Origin: Paramuribaculum sp.
Lineage (GTDB): Bacteria; Bacteroidota; Bacteroidia; Bacteroidales; Muribaculaceae
Direction of reading: 5' to 3'
DNA length: 64,000 nucleotides
NCBI GenBank assembly: GCA_022511125.1
Contig: JAFLSD010000003.1
Coordinates: 186,001 to 250,000, forward strand
Positions 25,268 to 34,585 of this stretch are shown in pieces (within the stretch, counting starts at the first letter, position 1; each line of letters opens with the position of its first letter). Under the pieces are notes generated by a model that was given only the letters and a program-made list of their open reading frames with translations, searched no databases and was not told where the DNA came from. The translations under genes and the position numbers were made by a program.

Positions 25268-26344
25268 TTATTCTTGGGTTCGTTTAAGTGTATCGGGGAT
25301 TGAAACGGTTAGCCTGTCGGAGAGTTCTTTCTCTGCCATGCGGATCGACGACCCGCGGTAAAGCTGATGACCTGCCGAATCGGCAACGATAAAGAACGGC
25401 GCCCGGCGAACGGAGAGCTTGCGGAAATTCGACGAAGAAACCGTGCCCGGAGCCCACGCCTGGACCCATTTGGCTGAATCGCCCGACACGCTTTGCTTCC
25501 ACGCCGCCGAGTCACGGGCGAGAGAGACTTCGATCTCCATCAGCCTGTTCTCCGGCCATTTTTCCCTGAGATTGCGCAGCTTCGGGACTATGCTGTCGCG
25601 CATTTTGCGGTTAGTGTCGATAAAAGCAATCAAAGTGTACGACTGCCTCGCAGGATTATAGCGCACGGTCGTATCACGGCGGTCATAAAGCGACATGGCC
25701 TGAATATTTTCGCGAGACTCCGCAGAAACCTGATTGGCTATCGTCGCCGCAAAATTTTGCATCACCCCCGTCGGTTTAGCCTTCGGAGAGATGAGACCCA
25801 TCAGAGAGTCGGCAAGCACCTCGTTTCCCCGGCTGTCGAAACGAAGGATGAGCAGCACGGCCGAAGCCATCTCCTTGGGATTGTTGACTATGAAATCGGC
25901 CACTCGCTTGTTCATGTCACCACCATTCCCCTTGGCAAGAGCCTCACGGCTTTCAGCATCGAACTGAGCTATAAGTTCCGACGTGCGGTTGCCTTTCACC
26001 TTCACCCCTTTCGAGCCGTCGGGACCTTCGAGTTCCACGGTCAGATGGTCGCCGTTTTGCACCACCAGAGTAGCCAACGGTTCGCTCCCGCTAACAGTCA
26101 GGAAAGCCAAAGTCGGCTGTGCGGAAACGCCGTCCATAGTCCATTTGCCCGATTCGTCCGAATGGGTCGAGATGCGTTTGAAAGATCCATTGTCCAGATA
26201 CGTCAGCTCGACGATTTTCATCGTGGGTTCCCAAAGTTTACCTTCAATGCGGAAATGCTCCTCTTCCGAACATCCCCACAGCAACGACAACGACGCCGCA
26301 AAACCGACAATCAACACTAACTTAATTTTTTTGAGAAAGGCCAT
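25268..26344 (-). CDS. DUF4369-type lipoprotein with degenerate thioredoxin-like domain
   Basis: 358 residues. The lipobox LLWGC gives a lipidated Cys25. The N-terminal half (FRIEGKLWEPTMKIVELTYLDNGSFKRISTHSDESGKW) fits the DUF4369 beta domain found before thioredoxin-like domains in Bacteroidetes secreted disulfide proteins. The C-terminal half (SYTLIAFIDTNRKMRDSIVPKLRNLREKWP...APFFIVADSAGHQLYRG) has a thioredoxin-like layout, but no CxxC is present at the expected place after the first strand. It is therefore probably a redox-inactive member. A -7 box at 26370-26377 gives it a short leader, and yifB follows. Confidence 0.78.
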   Translation of the reverse strand: MAFLKKIKLVLIVGFAASLSLLWGCSEEEHFRIEGKLWEPTMKIVELTYLDNGSFKRISTHSDESGKWTMDGVSAQPTLAFLTVSGSEPLATLVVQNGDHLTVELEGPDGSKGVKVKGNRTSELIAQFDAESREALAKGNGGDMNKRVADFIVNNPKEMASAVLLILRFDSRGNEVLADSLMGLISPKAKPTGVMQNFAATIANQVSAESRENIQAMSLYDRRDTTVRYNPARQSYTLIAFIDTNRKMRDSIVPKLRNLREKWPENRLMEIEVSLARDSAAWKQSVSGDSAKWVQAWAPGTVSSSNFRKLSVRRAPFFIVADSAGHQLYRGSSIRMAEKELSDRLTVSIPDTLKRTQE

Positions 26345-26369
26345 AAAACCGTTTTTTTGATAAGTTACA

Positions 26370-26377
26370 CAAAATTA
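26370..26377 (-). promoter_or_regulatory. -7 box of the DUF4369 lipoprotein-yifB operon
   Basis: Minus-strand TAATTTTG (TAnnTTTG), 25 bp before the ATG at 26344. Confidence 0.55.
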
Positions 26378-26473
26378 CACAAATATCGCTCCGCCGCCAA
26401 AAAAGCTTTCGTCTTACTCGGGGCTTGAGATGCGATTGACTATTCCACTCGCCATGCGACTCGCGTTTTGACA

Positions 26474-26545
26474 TCGCAAAGTTACAACCGATATCATCCC
26501 TCAATCTGCGATTTTGGCCTATACGCTAAAAGTTGCCCACCCTTT
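26474..26545 (-). repeat. 72-bp promoter-like repeat, copy 1
   Basis: Matches 48951-49022 in the opposite orientation. The 47-bp core (26498-26544) differs at 2 positions only. Read on the minus strand it ends with TTG, a 17-bp spacer and TAACTTTG (-7 box at 26477-26484). The spacer has diverged but both boxes and the upstream part are kept, which suggests selection for promoter function. Confidence 0.85.
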
Positions 26546-26607
26546 ACCTTTAGAATTCAGCAAATTAACTAAATTCCCATCTATTAATTTTAACCTTATT
26601 TAACACA

Positions 26608-26644
26608 AAAGCCGAACTCCGACTAATTTTGCGTGTCCGGCTTT
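26608..26644 (-). terminator. Ferritin gene terminator
   Basis: AAAGCCG/CGGCTTT, 7-bp stem with a 23-nt loop. On the minus strand it is followed by TGTGTTAAA. It lies about 25 bp past the ferritin stop. Confidence 0.6.
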
Positions 26645-26668
26645 GCTCGATTATTTCCTAAGACTCAA

Positions 26669-27187
26669 TCAGTCTTCCGACAAGATCGACGGTGCGGTGT
26701 AGGTACGTGATGCAAGCTCTTGATCAAGCATGTACAGACCCATACCGTTGTCACCGACAAGAGTGAATTTGTCGATCAGCTGACGGGCAGTGTCTTCCTC
26801 TTCCACTTGTTCTTTGATGAACCAGAGAAGACGGTCGCGGGTCGCGTGGTCCTTCTCCTCTTCGGCAAGCGTGAAGAGATCGTTGATGAGGCTTGTAACT
26901 TTCTTTTCATGTTCCAAAGTGGCCTTGAAAGCTTCCAAAGGAGTAGACCATTCGCTCGGAACAGCGTCGATCGGAAGAAGAGTCACCTTACCGCCACGCT
27001 GGTTCACGTAATCCATGAAAATCTGAGCGTGAGCCTGCTCTTCCTTAAATTGGATCGAGAACCAGTTGGCTACCCCACTGAGACCTTTGTTCTCGAAGTT
27101 CATTGCCATCGAAAGATAGAGATAAGCCGACCAGAATTCGGCGTTGATCTGTGCGCAAAGCGCATCCTGAATTTTGTTGTTGAGCAT
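26669..27187 (-). CDS. ftnA: Ferritin, non-haem iron storage protein
   Basis: 172 residues from ATG 27187. The open frame runs to 27319 inside yidC, but family similarity begins at MLNNKIQDALCAQINAEFWSAYLYLSMAMNFE. The four-helix bundle carries the ferroxidase ligands: the Glu of helix A (NAEFWSAYLYLS), the E-x2-H of helix B (KEEQAHAQIF) and the later Glu/Gln positions (EEEKDHATRD, KEQVEEEDTA). 24 subunits oxidise and store iron in a cytosolic shell. The length fits bacterial FtnA. It lies 37 bp after yidC on the same strand and ends at a hairpin terminator. Confidence 0.95.
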   Translation of the reverse strand: MLNNKIQDALCAQINAEFWSAYLYLSMAMNFENKGLSGVANWFSIQFKEEQAHAQIFMDYVNQRGGKVTLLPIDAVPSEWSTPLEAFKATLEHEKKVTSLINDLFTLAEEEKDHATRDRLLWFIKEQVEEEDTARQLIDKFTLVGDNGMGLYMLDQELASRTYTAPSILSED

Positions 27188-27224
27188 ATCGTATTGAGTT
27201 TTAATTGTTATTTCATGTTTGGGC

Positions 27225-29327
27225 TTATCTTCTGCCGTTTCCTTTTTTACGTTTTTCCTGCTCGCGCAGCAAAGCTTGCTGCCTCCGCTGAGCCTCCTCG
27301 AGGCGAGCCATGAAACCACCTTTTTTCTTGGGTTTTTTAGCGTTTTCGCGCATTGTGGCTCTCACTTTCTCCTCGCTGACTACCTTGCGGAAAATGTAGG
27401 TCTGGATTATTGTGATGAGCAGCGACAGGAAGTAATAGTAGCTCAGACCCGATGCATAGTTGTTGAAGAACACGAGGAACATAACGGGCATCAGATACAT
27501 CATCCATTTCATTCCCGGCATCGCGGAACTTCCGGCTTGACTTTGCATCGTCACCTTCGTGTAGATGATGTTGACAACAGTCATAAGCAGACAGAACAGA
27601 CTGATATGATTGCCGAAAGTATTTGAAATTAACGGAATGTTGGCATTCCAGCTGATTATCACGTCGGGAGCCGACAGATCCTTCGCCCAGAGGAACGGTT
27701 CCCCGCGGAGTTCGATTGCCGACGGGAAGAAATTGTACATGGCGATAAGAATCGGGAACTGGAGCAATGTTGGCAGACACCCCGACATCGGATTGGCGCC
27801 GGCGCGGGTGTAAAGTGCCATCGTCTCCTGCTGCCGCTTCATCGCGTTTTCATTTCCCGGATATTTCTCGTTGATTTCCTTTATCTCAGGCTGCAGCACG
27901 CGGGTTTTAGCCTGCGACATGTAGCTCTTGTAGGTGAACGGGAAGAGAATTATCTTGATGAATATCGTCAGCAGAAGGATTATGATGCCGTAATTGCTGA
28001 TAAAGCCGCCCAGGAATGTGAAAACCGGAATGATTATCAGCGTATTGATCCAACGGAACAGACTCCAGCCCAACGGAATCAGGTTTGTCAGGTGCAGATT
28101 GTGACCCGGTTCGATTTCATCCTGAAGGTCTGAGAGCAACGGATAGGAATTCGGTCCGAAAAAGATAGTGAACTGAGCCGGCGTCGGAGATGCCGACGAA
28201 TATTCCATCGAAGCCTGAGCCGATAGATTTTTCAGATAGTTGTTTTCATTCCCCTCAAGCACTTCCGAATTGAGCGAAGCGTTGGTGAAATAAGTGTTCG
28301 GAATCATGATGGCCGAGAAGAACTGATTTTTGAACGCTATCCATTTCACGCGTTCGCTCACGTCCTTCGAGGCGCTTTTCGTTTCGCTGAGATGCTCTAT
28401 GTCGCCGTTGGCAAACATGTAGTAGAGAGCCGAATTCCTCTCCTCGAACATGCGGCCGGCCTCGTTACGCGCCATCTTCTGATGCCAGTTGAAATCGAAA
28501 GAAGCCACGCTCGTAGGAATCACTTTCTGCATGTTCTGCTGTACAATCTGCATCCCCACGGTATAACCGCCCGGCAGAAGAATATATCTTATACCCCACA
28601 TTGCGCCGTCGCCCAGATCCAGACTCATCAAAACGGTCGTGTCGCTTTCCTGAGTGGCATTGAAATAGAAATCGCGGGTCTCGATATGCTGATTCGATGT
28701 CGTCAGTGTGAAACTATAGCCGTCGGTGGTAGGATCCATTAGCTCTACCGCTGTCGAATCAAACGATTTGTAATCCTTAAGAGTGGCACGCGATATGACA
28801 CCGCCTTTGGTCGAAAGCTCAAGCTTCAGCAACTTATTTTCAAGAGTGACAGTTTCCTCCCGGCCGCTAAGATACTTGGCAAACCCATGATATTTCGCAA
28901 TAGCCTGCAGTGATTCCCGCAGGTTGCTTACGGCGGCTTTCGCTGTCTGCAAATTGATGCCGTTGAAATTCGACGAAAGAATGTCGGCCATGTCTACACT
29001 GCCTCTGGTTGTCATTACGCTTCCCGTGATCTGACCGTTTTCCGAGAGCGCGAGAGTGGCATCCTTAGCTGTCAGGGTGAAACCGCCTGTCGCACTGTCG
29101 GGTTCGCCTAAAGCGCGGATTGTGTTGGCTATGGCCGCTTTTTCCGATGCCGTGATAGTGTCTACCGTCAGCAACTCCGGTTGAGTCCGTGCAGAGTCGG
29201 CCTGAGCTTCAGCCTGGGCTAATTCGCGCTGACGAGCTATTTCTTCTTCGGAGGGTTTGTTGAGCCACATGAAACCGAATATCACGGCTCCCATGAGCAA
29301 CATTCCCCAAATCGTATTCTTGTCCAT
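27225..29327 (-). CDS. yidC: Membrane protein insertase YidC
   Basis: 700 residues. An N-terminal membrane anchor (NTIWGMLLMGAVIFGFMWL) is followed by a large periplasmic beta-sandwich P1 domain (about 60-370). The conserved five-helix insertase core has YGIIILLLTIFIKIILFPFTYKSY, ARAGANPMSGCLPTLLQFPILIAMY and the C-terminal SGLSYYYFLSLLITIIQTYIF. It inserts and folds inner-membrane proteins alone or with SecYEG. The basic tail (KKPKKKGGFMARLEEAQRRQ) is common and may contact ribosomes. It begins 21 bp after pyrG in the same direction. Confidence 0.97.
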   Translation of the reverse strand: MDKNTIWGMLLMGAVIFGFMWLNKPSEEEIARQRELAQAEAQADSARTQPELLTVDTITASEKAAIANTIRALGEPDSATGGFTLTAKDATLALSENGQITGSVMTTRGSVDMADILSSNFNGINLQTAKAAVSNLRESLQAIAKYHGFAKYLSGREETVTLENKLLKLELSTKGGVISRATLKDYKSFDSTAVELMDPTTDGYSFTLTTSNQHIETRDFYFNATQESDTTVLMSLDLGDGAMWGIRYILLPGGYTVGMQIVQQNMQKVIPTSVASFDFNWHQKMARNEAGRMFEERNSALYYMFANGDIEHLSETKSASKDVSERVKWIAFKNQFFSAIMIPNTYFTNASLNSEVLEGNENNYLKNLSAQASMEYSSASPTPAQFTIFFGPNSYPLLSDLQDEIEPGHNLHLTNLIPLGWSLFRWINTLIIIPVFTFLGGFISNYGIIILLLTIFIKIILFPFTYKSYMSQAKTRVLQPEIKEINEKYPGNENAMKRQQETMALYTRAGANPMSGCLPTLLQFPILIAMYNFFPSAIELRGEPFLWAKDLSAPDVIISWNANIPLISNTFGNHISLFCLLMTVVNIIYTKVTMQSQAGSSAMPGMKWMMYLMPVMFLVFFNNYASGLSYYYFLSLLITIIQTYIFRKVVSEEKVRATMRENAKKPKKKGGFMARLEEAQRRQQALLREQEKRKKGNGRR

Positions 29328-29348
29328 TTTGTCGTTATATTGTCGGTT

Positions 29349-30998
<1,650 letters not shown>

Positions 30999-31000
30999 TT

Positions 31001-31019
31001 ACGATTGGCACACAATCGT
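31001..31019 (-). promoter_or_regulatory. Hairpin in the pyrG leader
   Basis: ACGATTG-GCACA-CAATCGT, perfect 7-bp arms and a 5-nt loop, 24 bp upstream of the pyrG ATG and just after the predicted transcript start. It could be a leader structure or an operator. Confidence 0.5.
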
Positions 31020-31030
31020 GCAATCAACCG

Positions 31031-31038
31031 CAAAATTA
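31031..31038 (-). promoter_or_regulatory. -7 box of pyrG-yidC
   Basis: Minus-strand TAATTTTG followed by CGG, 54 bp before the pyrG ATG. Confidence 0.6.
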
Positions 31039-31247
31039 CAAAAAATCCCCTTATCCAGCATAGTCCGCTACCATTAAATTTCAATCATGCACCGGACGGA
31101 TAAGAAATCTTTCAAAACGGCTGCGGGTTCCTAAGTTGCCAGACTTATATTTTGTTTTTATGAAATATCCCAACTCTGTCATTACAAATTTAAGATTATT
31201 CACAGCATTCTTCATTCCCATGATTTCGCATTAAATCAAAAAATGCT

Positions 31248-31255
31248 TAATTTTG
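31248..31255 (+). promoter_or_regulatory. -7 box of the pseudokinase operon
   Basis: TAATTTTG followed by CGACA, 23 bp before ATG 31278. Confidence 0.6.
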
Positions 31256-31277
31256 CGACACTTATAAAATTTATCGA

Positions 31278-32111
31278 ATGGAGCCGACAAATCCTTCCTC
31301 GACAGATAAATGGACTGAAATAGAACATCTTCCCGAATGGGACGAGGAGTTCTACGAAGTTTATACGGCAAAAAAATACGGAAAATGGGTGATGATGAAG
31401 ACGCTCCGTCCCCAATTTAAGGACGATCCGCGTTTTCAGTCCATGATTGAAAAAGAATTCGACGTGAGATATAATCTCGCCCATCCCGGCATAATAATGA
31501 TCAATGATTTCGAGGATGTACCCGGACTCGGACGATGTATCATCACCGACGATGTTTACGGAGAATCATTGAGGAAACTTATCACGGAAAACCGCGTTGA
31601 GCAAAAACATCTCGACAAGATCTGCACGCAGATGATCGATGCCATGGACTACATCCAGCTCAACCATATCGTTCATCTCCCCATTAAGCCGGAAACGATT
31701 ATATTTACAGAAAACATAGGCAATCTGAAACTAATCGATGTCGGATTCGACCAGAAGGAAACCCTCTCTCCGGCCGACGCTACCGACGACATCTACTGTT
31801 TCGGAAAAATACTGTCGGAGACACTCGATCATGTGCCTGACGCGCCCTCCCATCTTCGTAAAGTTGCCGAAAAATGTCTGCAGGAGAAACCTTCCGACCG
31901 CTATCGCAGCATCCACGAGCTTCGCATGGCATTGGCCAAAAGATCCGACAACCGGCTATATCTTGCGGTGATTATATTCATACTCATAGCCGCGGGATTG
32001 CTTATCTGGCTTGGCGCCACAAATTTCAGCCGACCTTCATCGGCCGCTACAGATACAATCAAGAAAACATTATATACTACACATATCCAATCCATTAATC
32101 ATGTCTGTTGA
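31278..32111 (+). CDS. Predicted membrane-anchored Ser/Thr pseudokinase
   Basis: 277 residues with a eukaryotic-like kinase fold. The beta-3 lysine is present (VMMKTL, K41), and an acidic helix C (IEKEFDVRYNLAHPGII) and the C-lobe motif CLQEKPSDRYRSIHEL are clear. The catalytic loop, normally HRDLKPEN, reads HLPIKPET (133-140): the catalytic Asp is Pro135 and the metal-binding Asn is Thr140. The DFG site is DVG (154-156) and there is no glycine-rich loop. Phosphotransfer is therefore unlikely, while nucleotide or ligand binding remains possible. One transmembrane helix follows (about 228-248) with a short tail. It overlaps the next gene by 11 bp, so the two are coupled. Confidence 0.85.
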   Translation: MEPTNPSSTDKWTEIEHLPEWDEEFYEVYTAKKYGKWVMMKTLRPQFKDDPRFQSMIEKEFDVRYNLAHPGIIMINDFEDVPGLGRCIITDDVYGESLRKLITENRVEQKHLDKICTQMIDAMDYIQLNHIVHLPIKPETIIFTENIGNLKLIDVGFDQKETLSPADATDDIYCFGKILSETLDHVPDAPSHLRKVAEKCLQEKPSDRYRSIHELRMALAKRSDNRLYLAVIIFILIAAGLLIWLGATNFSRPSSAATDTIKKTLYTTHIQSINHVC

Positions 32112-33231
32112 AATACGCCCGGTAAATCCTACAAAAAAGGAAATCAAAAAATTCATAAAATTCGGCAACTCGCTCTACAAAGGTAACGACTGCTACGTGC
32201 CGCCATTGCTCGGAGAGGAAATAGAGACCCTGCTTCCCGATAAGAATCCCGCTTTTGATTTCTGTGAAGCGCAATCGTTCATGGCCTATCGCGACGGCAA
32301 ACCCGTAGGACGAATAACAGGCATAATTAACCGAGCTGTAAACCTCAAAACTGGCACTCGTACCGCACGCTTCGGATTCGTGGAATTTATCGACGATAAA
32401 GAAGTGGTCGATAAATTGTTTAGAGCCGTAGAAAATTGGGCACGCGAACAAGGAATGACTGAAATAATCGGACCGATGGGATTTTCAGATATGGATCATG
32501 AAGGAATGCTCGTCGAAGGATTCGATGAACTCGGAACAATGGCGACTATTTATAACCACGCATATTATCCCGAACACATGACACGAATGGGATACCACAA
32601 AGATGTCGACTGGGTGGAATTCCGAATGACTGTCCCCGACCGTGTACCTGAAAAATATCTTCGTATCGCCGATATCGTAAGAAAAAAATACGATCTGCGC
32701 TGTCTCCATTACAAATCGAGAAAAAAATTAAAAGAGGACTACGGCCAAGCACTTTTCGAACTGATCAATGAAGCTTACGACGACCTTTACGGATACTCGC
32801 CCCTTACCAAACGTCAGATCGAATATTATATTGAAAAATACCTCGGAGTGCTCCGATTGGACTGCATCTGCGTCATCGTCGACAAAAACGACAAATTAAT
32901 CGGAGTCGGAATTTCCATCCCGTCCTTCTCAAGAGCATTGCAGAAATCCGGAGGAAAACTGTTCCCGTTCGGGTGGATCCACCTCCTGAAAGCGATCAAC
33001 GGCAAAAACGACATCGTCGACCTCATGCTCGTGGCTGTCAAACCCGAATTTCAAAACAAAGGCGTTAATGCCCTCCTGTTCGCCGACCTACTCCCCAACT
33101 ATATAAAAAACAAATATAAATGGGCCGAATCAAATCTTGAATTGGAGGACAACACAAGCGTACAGCTACAATGGCAATATTTCGAACGCCGGCAACACCG
33201 CCGTCGCCGCGCCTACAAAAAGAAACTCTAA
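32101..33231 (+). CDS. GNAT-like N-acetyltransferase family protein
   Basis: 376 residues from ATG 32101. The open frame begins earlier, at 32011, inside the kinase gene. This conserved Bacteroidetes protein has an N-terminal part (VEIRPVNPTKKEIKKFIKFGNSLYKGNDCYVPPL) and a GNAT-like segment (FMAYRDGKPVGRITGIIN) resembling the core strands of acetyltransferases. A later segment (LMLVAVKPEFQNKGVNALLFADLL) looks like the acetyl-CoA-binding V-x3-Q-x2-G. The substrate is unknown. Overlap with the pseudokinase suggests that the kinase-like domain senses something and modulates this enzyme, but that is inference. Confidence 0.75.
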   Translation: MSVEIRPVNPTKKEIKKFIKFGNSLYKGNDCYVPPLLGEEIETLLPDKNPAFDFCEAQSFMAYRDGKPVGRITGIINRAVNLKTGTRTARFGFVEFIDDKEVVDKLFRAVENWAREQGMTEIIGPMGFSDMDHEGMLVEGFDELGTMATIYNHAYYPEHMTRMGYHKDVDWVEFRMTVPDRVPEKYLRIADIVRKKYDLRCLHYKSRKKLKEDYGQALFELINEAYDDLYGYSPLTKRQIEYYIEKYLGVLRLDCICVIVDKNDKLIGVGISIPSFSRALQKSGGKLFPFGWIHLLKAINGKNDIVDLMLVAVKPEFQNKGVNALLFADLLPNYIKNKYKWAESNLELEDNTSVQLQWQYFERRQHRRRRAYKKKL

Positions 33232-33245
33232 TCCCCCTTATTGTC

Positions 33246-33265
33246 AGCGGTAATCTTATTCCGCT
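33246..33265 (+). terminator. Weak hairpin behind the GNAT gene
   Basis: AGCGG/CCGCT, 5-bp stem with a 10-nt loop, 15 bp past the stop and followed by AAATT. Confidence 0.35.
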
Positions 33266-33267
33266 AA

Positions 33268-33337
33268 ATTGACTTGTCCTGAAATAGGTTTACAGAAAAA
33301 TTAGAATAATTGTAAACTTAAATTAGAACAAGTCAAT
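33268..33337. mobile_element. 70-bp element with imperfect terminal inverted repeats (MITE- or IS-remnant-like)
   Basis: ATTGACTTGT at the left pairs with ACAAGTCAAT at the right. Further inside, the two ends match again at the GTTTACA segment, so the arms extend to about 25 bp with mismatches. The ends (TGACTTGTCCTGAAATAGG) remind me of IS3-family ends in Bacteroidetes, from memory only. It lies exactly at the left edge of the AT-rich accessory island. Confidence 0.55.
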
Positions 33338-33362
33338 ATTATTATTCTTCCAGATGTCCCTA

Positions 33363-33656
33363 TTATTTAAGGATTTGCCATTTACCTGTCTTATCTGACC
33401 CCATTCTTTTTATAAAACCTAATTTCTTAAGTTCTCGGGTTGCTTTAGTAACAGTTAATTCAGAGATATTGAGAATTTCCATGAGTTCAACAGATCTGAT
33501 TTCAGGTTTATTGACGATTTCGAAATAAACCCTTTGTAGAGTTTTGTTAAGCAGTTTTACACCGTCATTTAGACCGTCATTGGGGACATTTACACCGTCA
33601 TTCTCTTGATACTGTAAAACTCGCTGGTTCAGGTTGGCGATATGATGACGCAACAT
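33363..33656 (-). pseudogene. Winged-helix fragment, probable 3' remnant of a larger gene
   Basis: 97 residues. The segment EIRSVELMEILNISELTVTKATRELKKLGFIKRMGS is a clear winged helix. The N-terminal part is low complexity (NDGVNVPNDGLNDGVKLLNK). This layout is usual for the C-terminus of AlbA_2/AAA_4-type ATP-binding proteins (Schlafen-like predicted regulators), whose catalytic part is absent. I therefore read it as a truncated remnant. A small independent regulator cannot be excluded. It lies 131 bp beyond the broken restriction nuclease, at the end of the island. Confidence 0.55.
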
Positions 33657-33787
33657 TGTGTCCTGTGCTATATGAAAGCCAGATAGGCTTTAAATGCGTC
33701 TTCTATCCATATGTCACGTGGATCATATCAATAAATAATTTTTTTGGAGATTACCTTCAATTATATTATTTGGCATTCTTATTTTTT

Positions 33788-34572
33788 TTATGATAACACA
33801 TGGTCTAAAGCATTAACATAAATGGGCATCTCTTCATATTCTATTCCAAAGTGCTTATCAATCATAAAATCGACAATCATATTACCATCGATAAGTATTA
33901 TTGGAACAGCACCAGGTTTTATAGAATTATTTTTAGCTTCTTTTGAAAAAGATGACGTGGTAAAGAAAAGACCTTGTTCATATTCTCCTTGAACTGCGCC
34001 ACGGAATGCGTCAATTTCCTTTCTACTTACTTTGCCTATATCCCATCGTTTACATTGAAATGCAACATTCATATAAGCAAGGCCAACTTTTAGTTTGCCA
34101 TGTCCATCAATACCTCCATCACGACTTTTTTTCGTGACAGTCAAATTATGGAAACCGTATTTTTCAAGTAAATTCTTACAAAACACCTCGAAATCATAAG
34201 GATTTAAACTTTTTAATTGCCTAAGAATCTTACTTTTAAACTCATCAGCATACTCTTTATGGAGAACTTTGAGTTTAGCAAGTGGTGTTAAATCTTCTTT
34301 GCGGTTCTTTTGTTTTGTGATTCGACCTGCAAGACCAAAAGTGCGACTCTTTTCGTCGTATGAAAAGAATTTCTTAGCGGATGCTGAGGGATAATCAATA
34401 CCGTCAGCATGTCCTCTAAGCTCAACCCTTAAAACTGACAACGATCTTGAGCATGAAACTCATATAATGAGTGTTCTATGATTTTTGCATAAATCTCCGA
34501 AACAGGCAGTGGCTTGTCTGAATGCTTTAAAACTTCTATTGCAGCTTGAGTTATAGTCCTTTCTCGTTTCAT
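33788..34572 (-). pseudogene. HARE-HTH plus Mrr-type restriction nuclease, frameshifted
   Basis: Two adjoining frames encode one protein. From ATG 34572, 47 codons give TITQAAIEVLKHSDKPLPVSE, IYAKIIEHSLYEF, then HAQDR and a stop at 34429-34431. From about 34441 the next frame continues SVLRVELRGHADGIDYPS and the nuclease. Adding one C near 34442-34443 restores ..AQDPLSVLRVEL.., so a 1-bp deletion in a CC is the simplest explanation. The N-terminal part is a HARE-HTH domain. The C-terminal part is an Mrr-like PD-(D/E)xK nuclease with YDFEVFCKNLLEKYGF, the acidic SRDGGIDG and FQCKRW. Such nucleases cut modified or foreign DNA. It follows the dndE-herA fusion by 13 bp, suggesting it was the restriction arm of the phosphorothioation cassette. 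Confidence 0.82.
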
Positions 34573-34585
34573 AAGATAAAAAAGA

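Larger units (their letters stand above)
26345..26668. other. Intergenic region between ferritin and the DUF4369 lipoprotein genes
   Basis: 324 bp. It holds a proximal promoter (26370-26377), one copy of a 72-bp promoter-like repeat (26474-26545) and the ferritin terminator (26608-26644). The 26399-26475 part has a T6 run on the minus strand and short GCGA/ACTCGC repeats but no reading frame. Confidence 0.65.
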
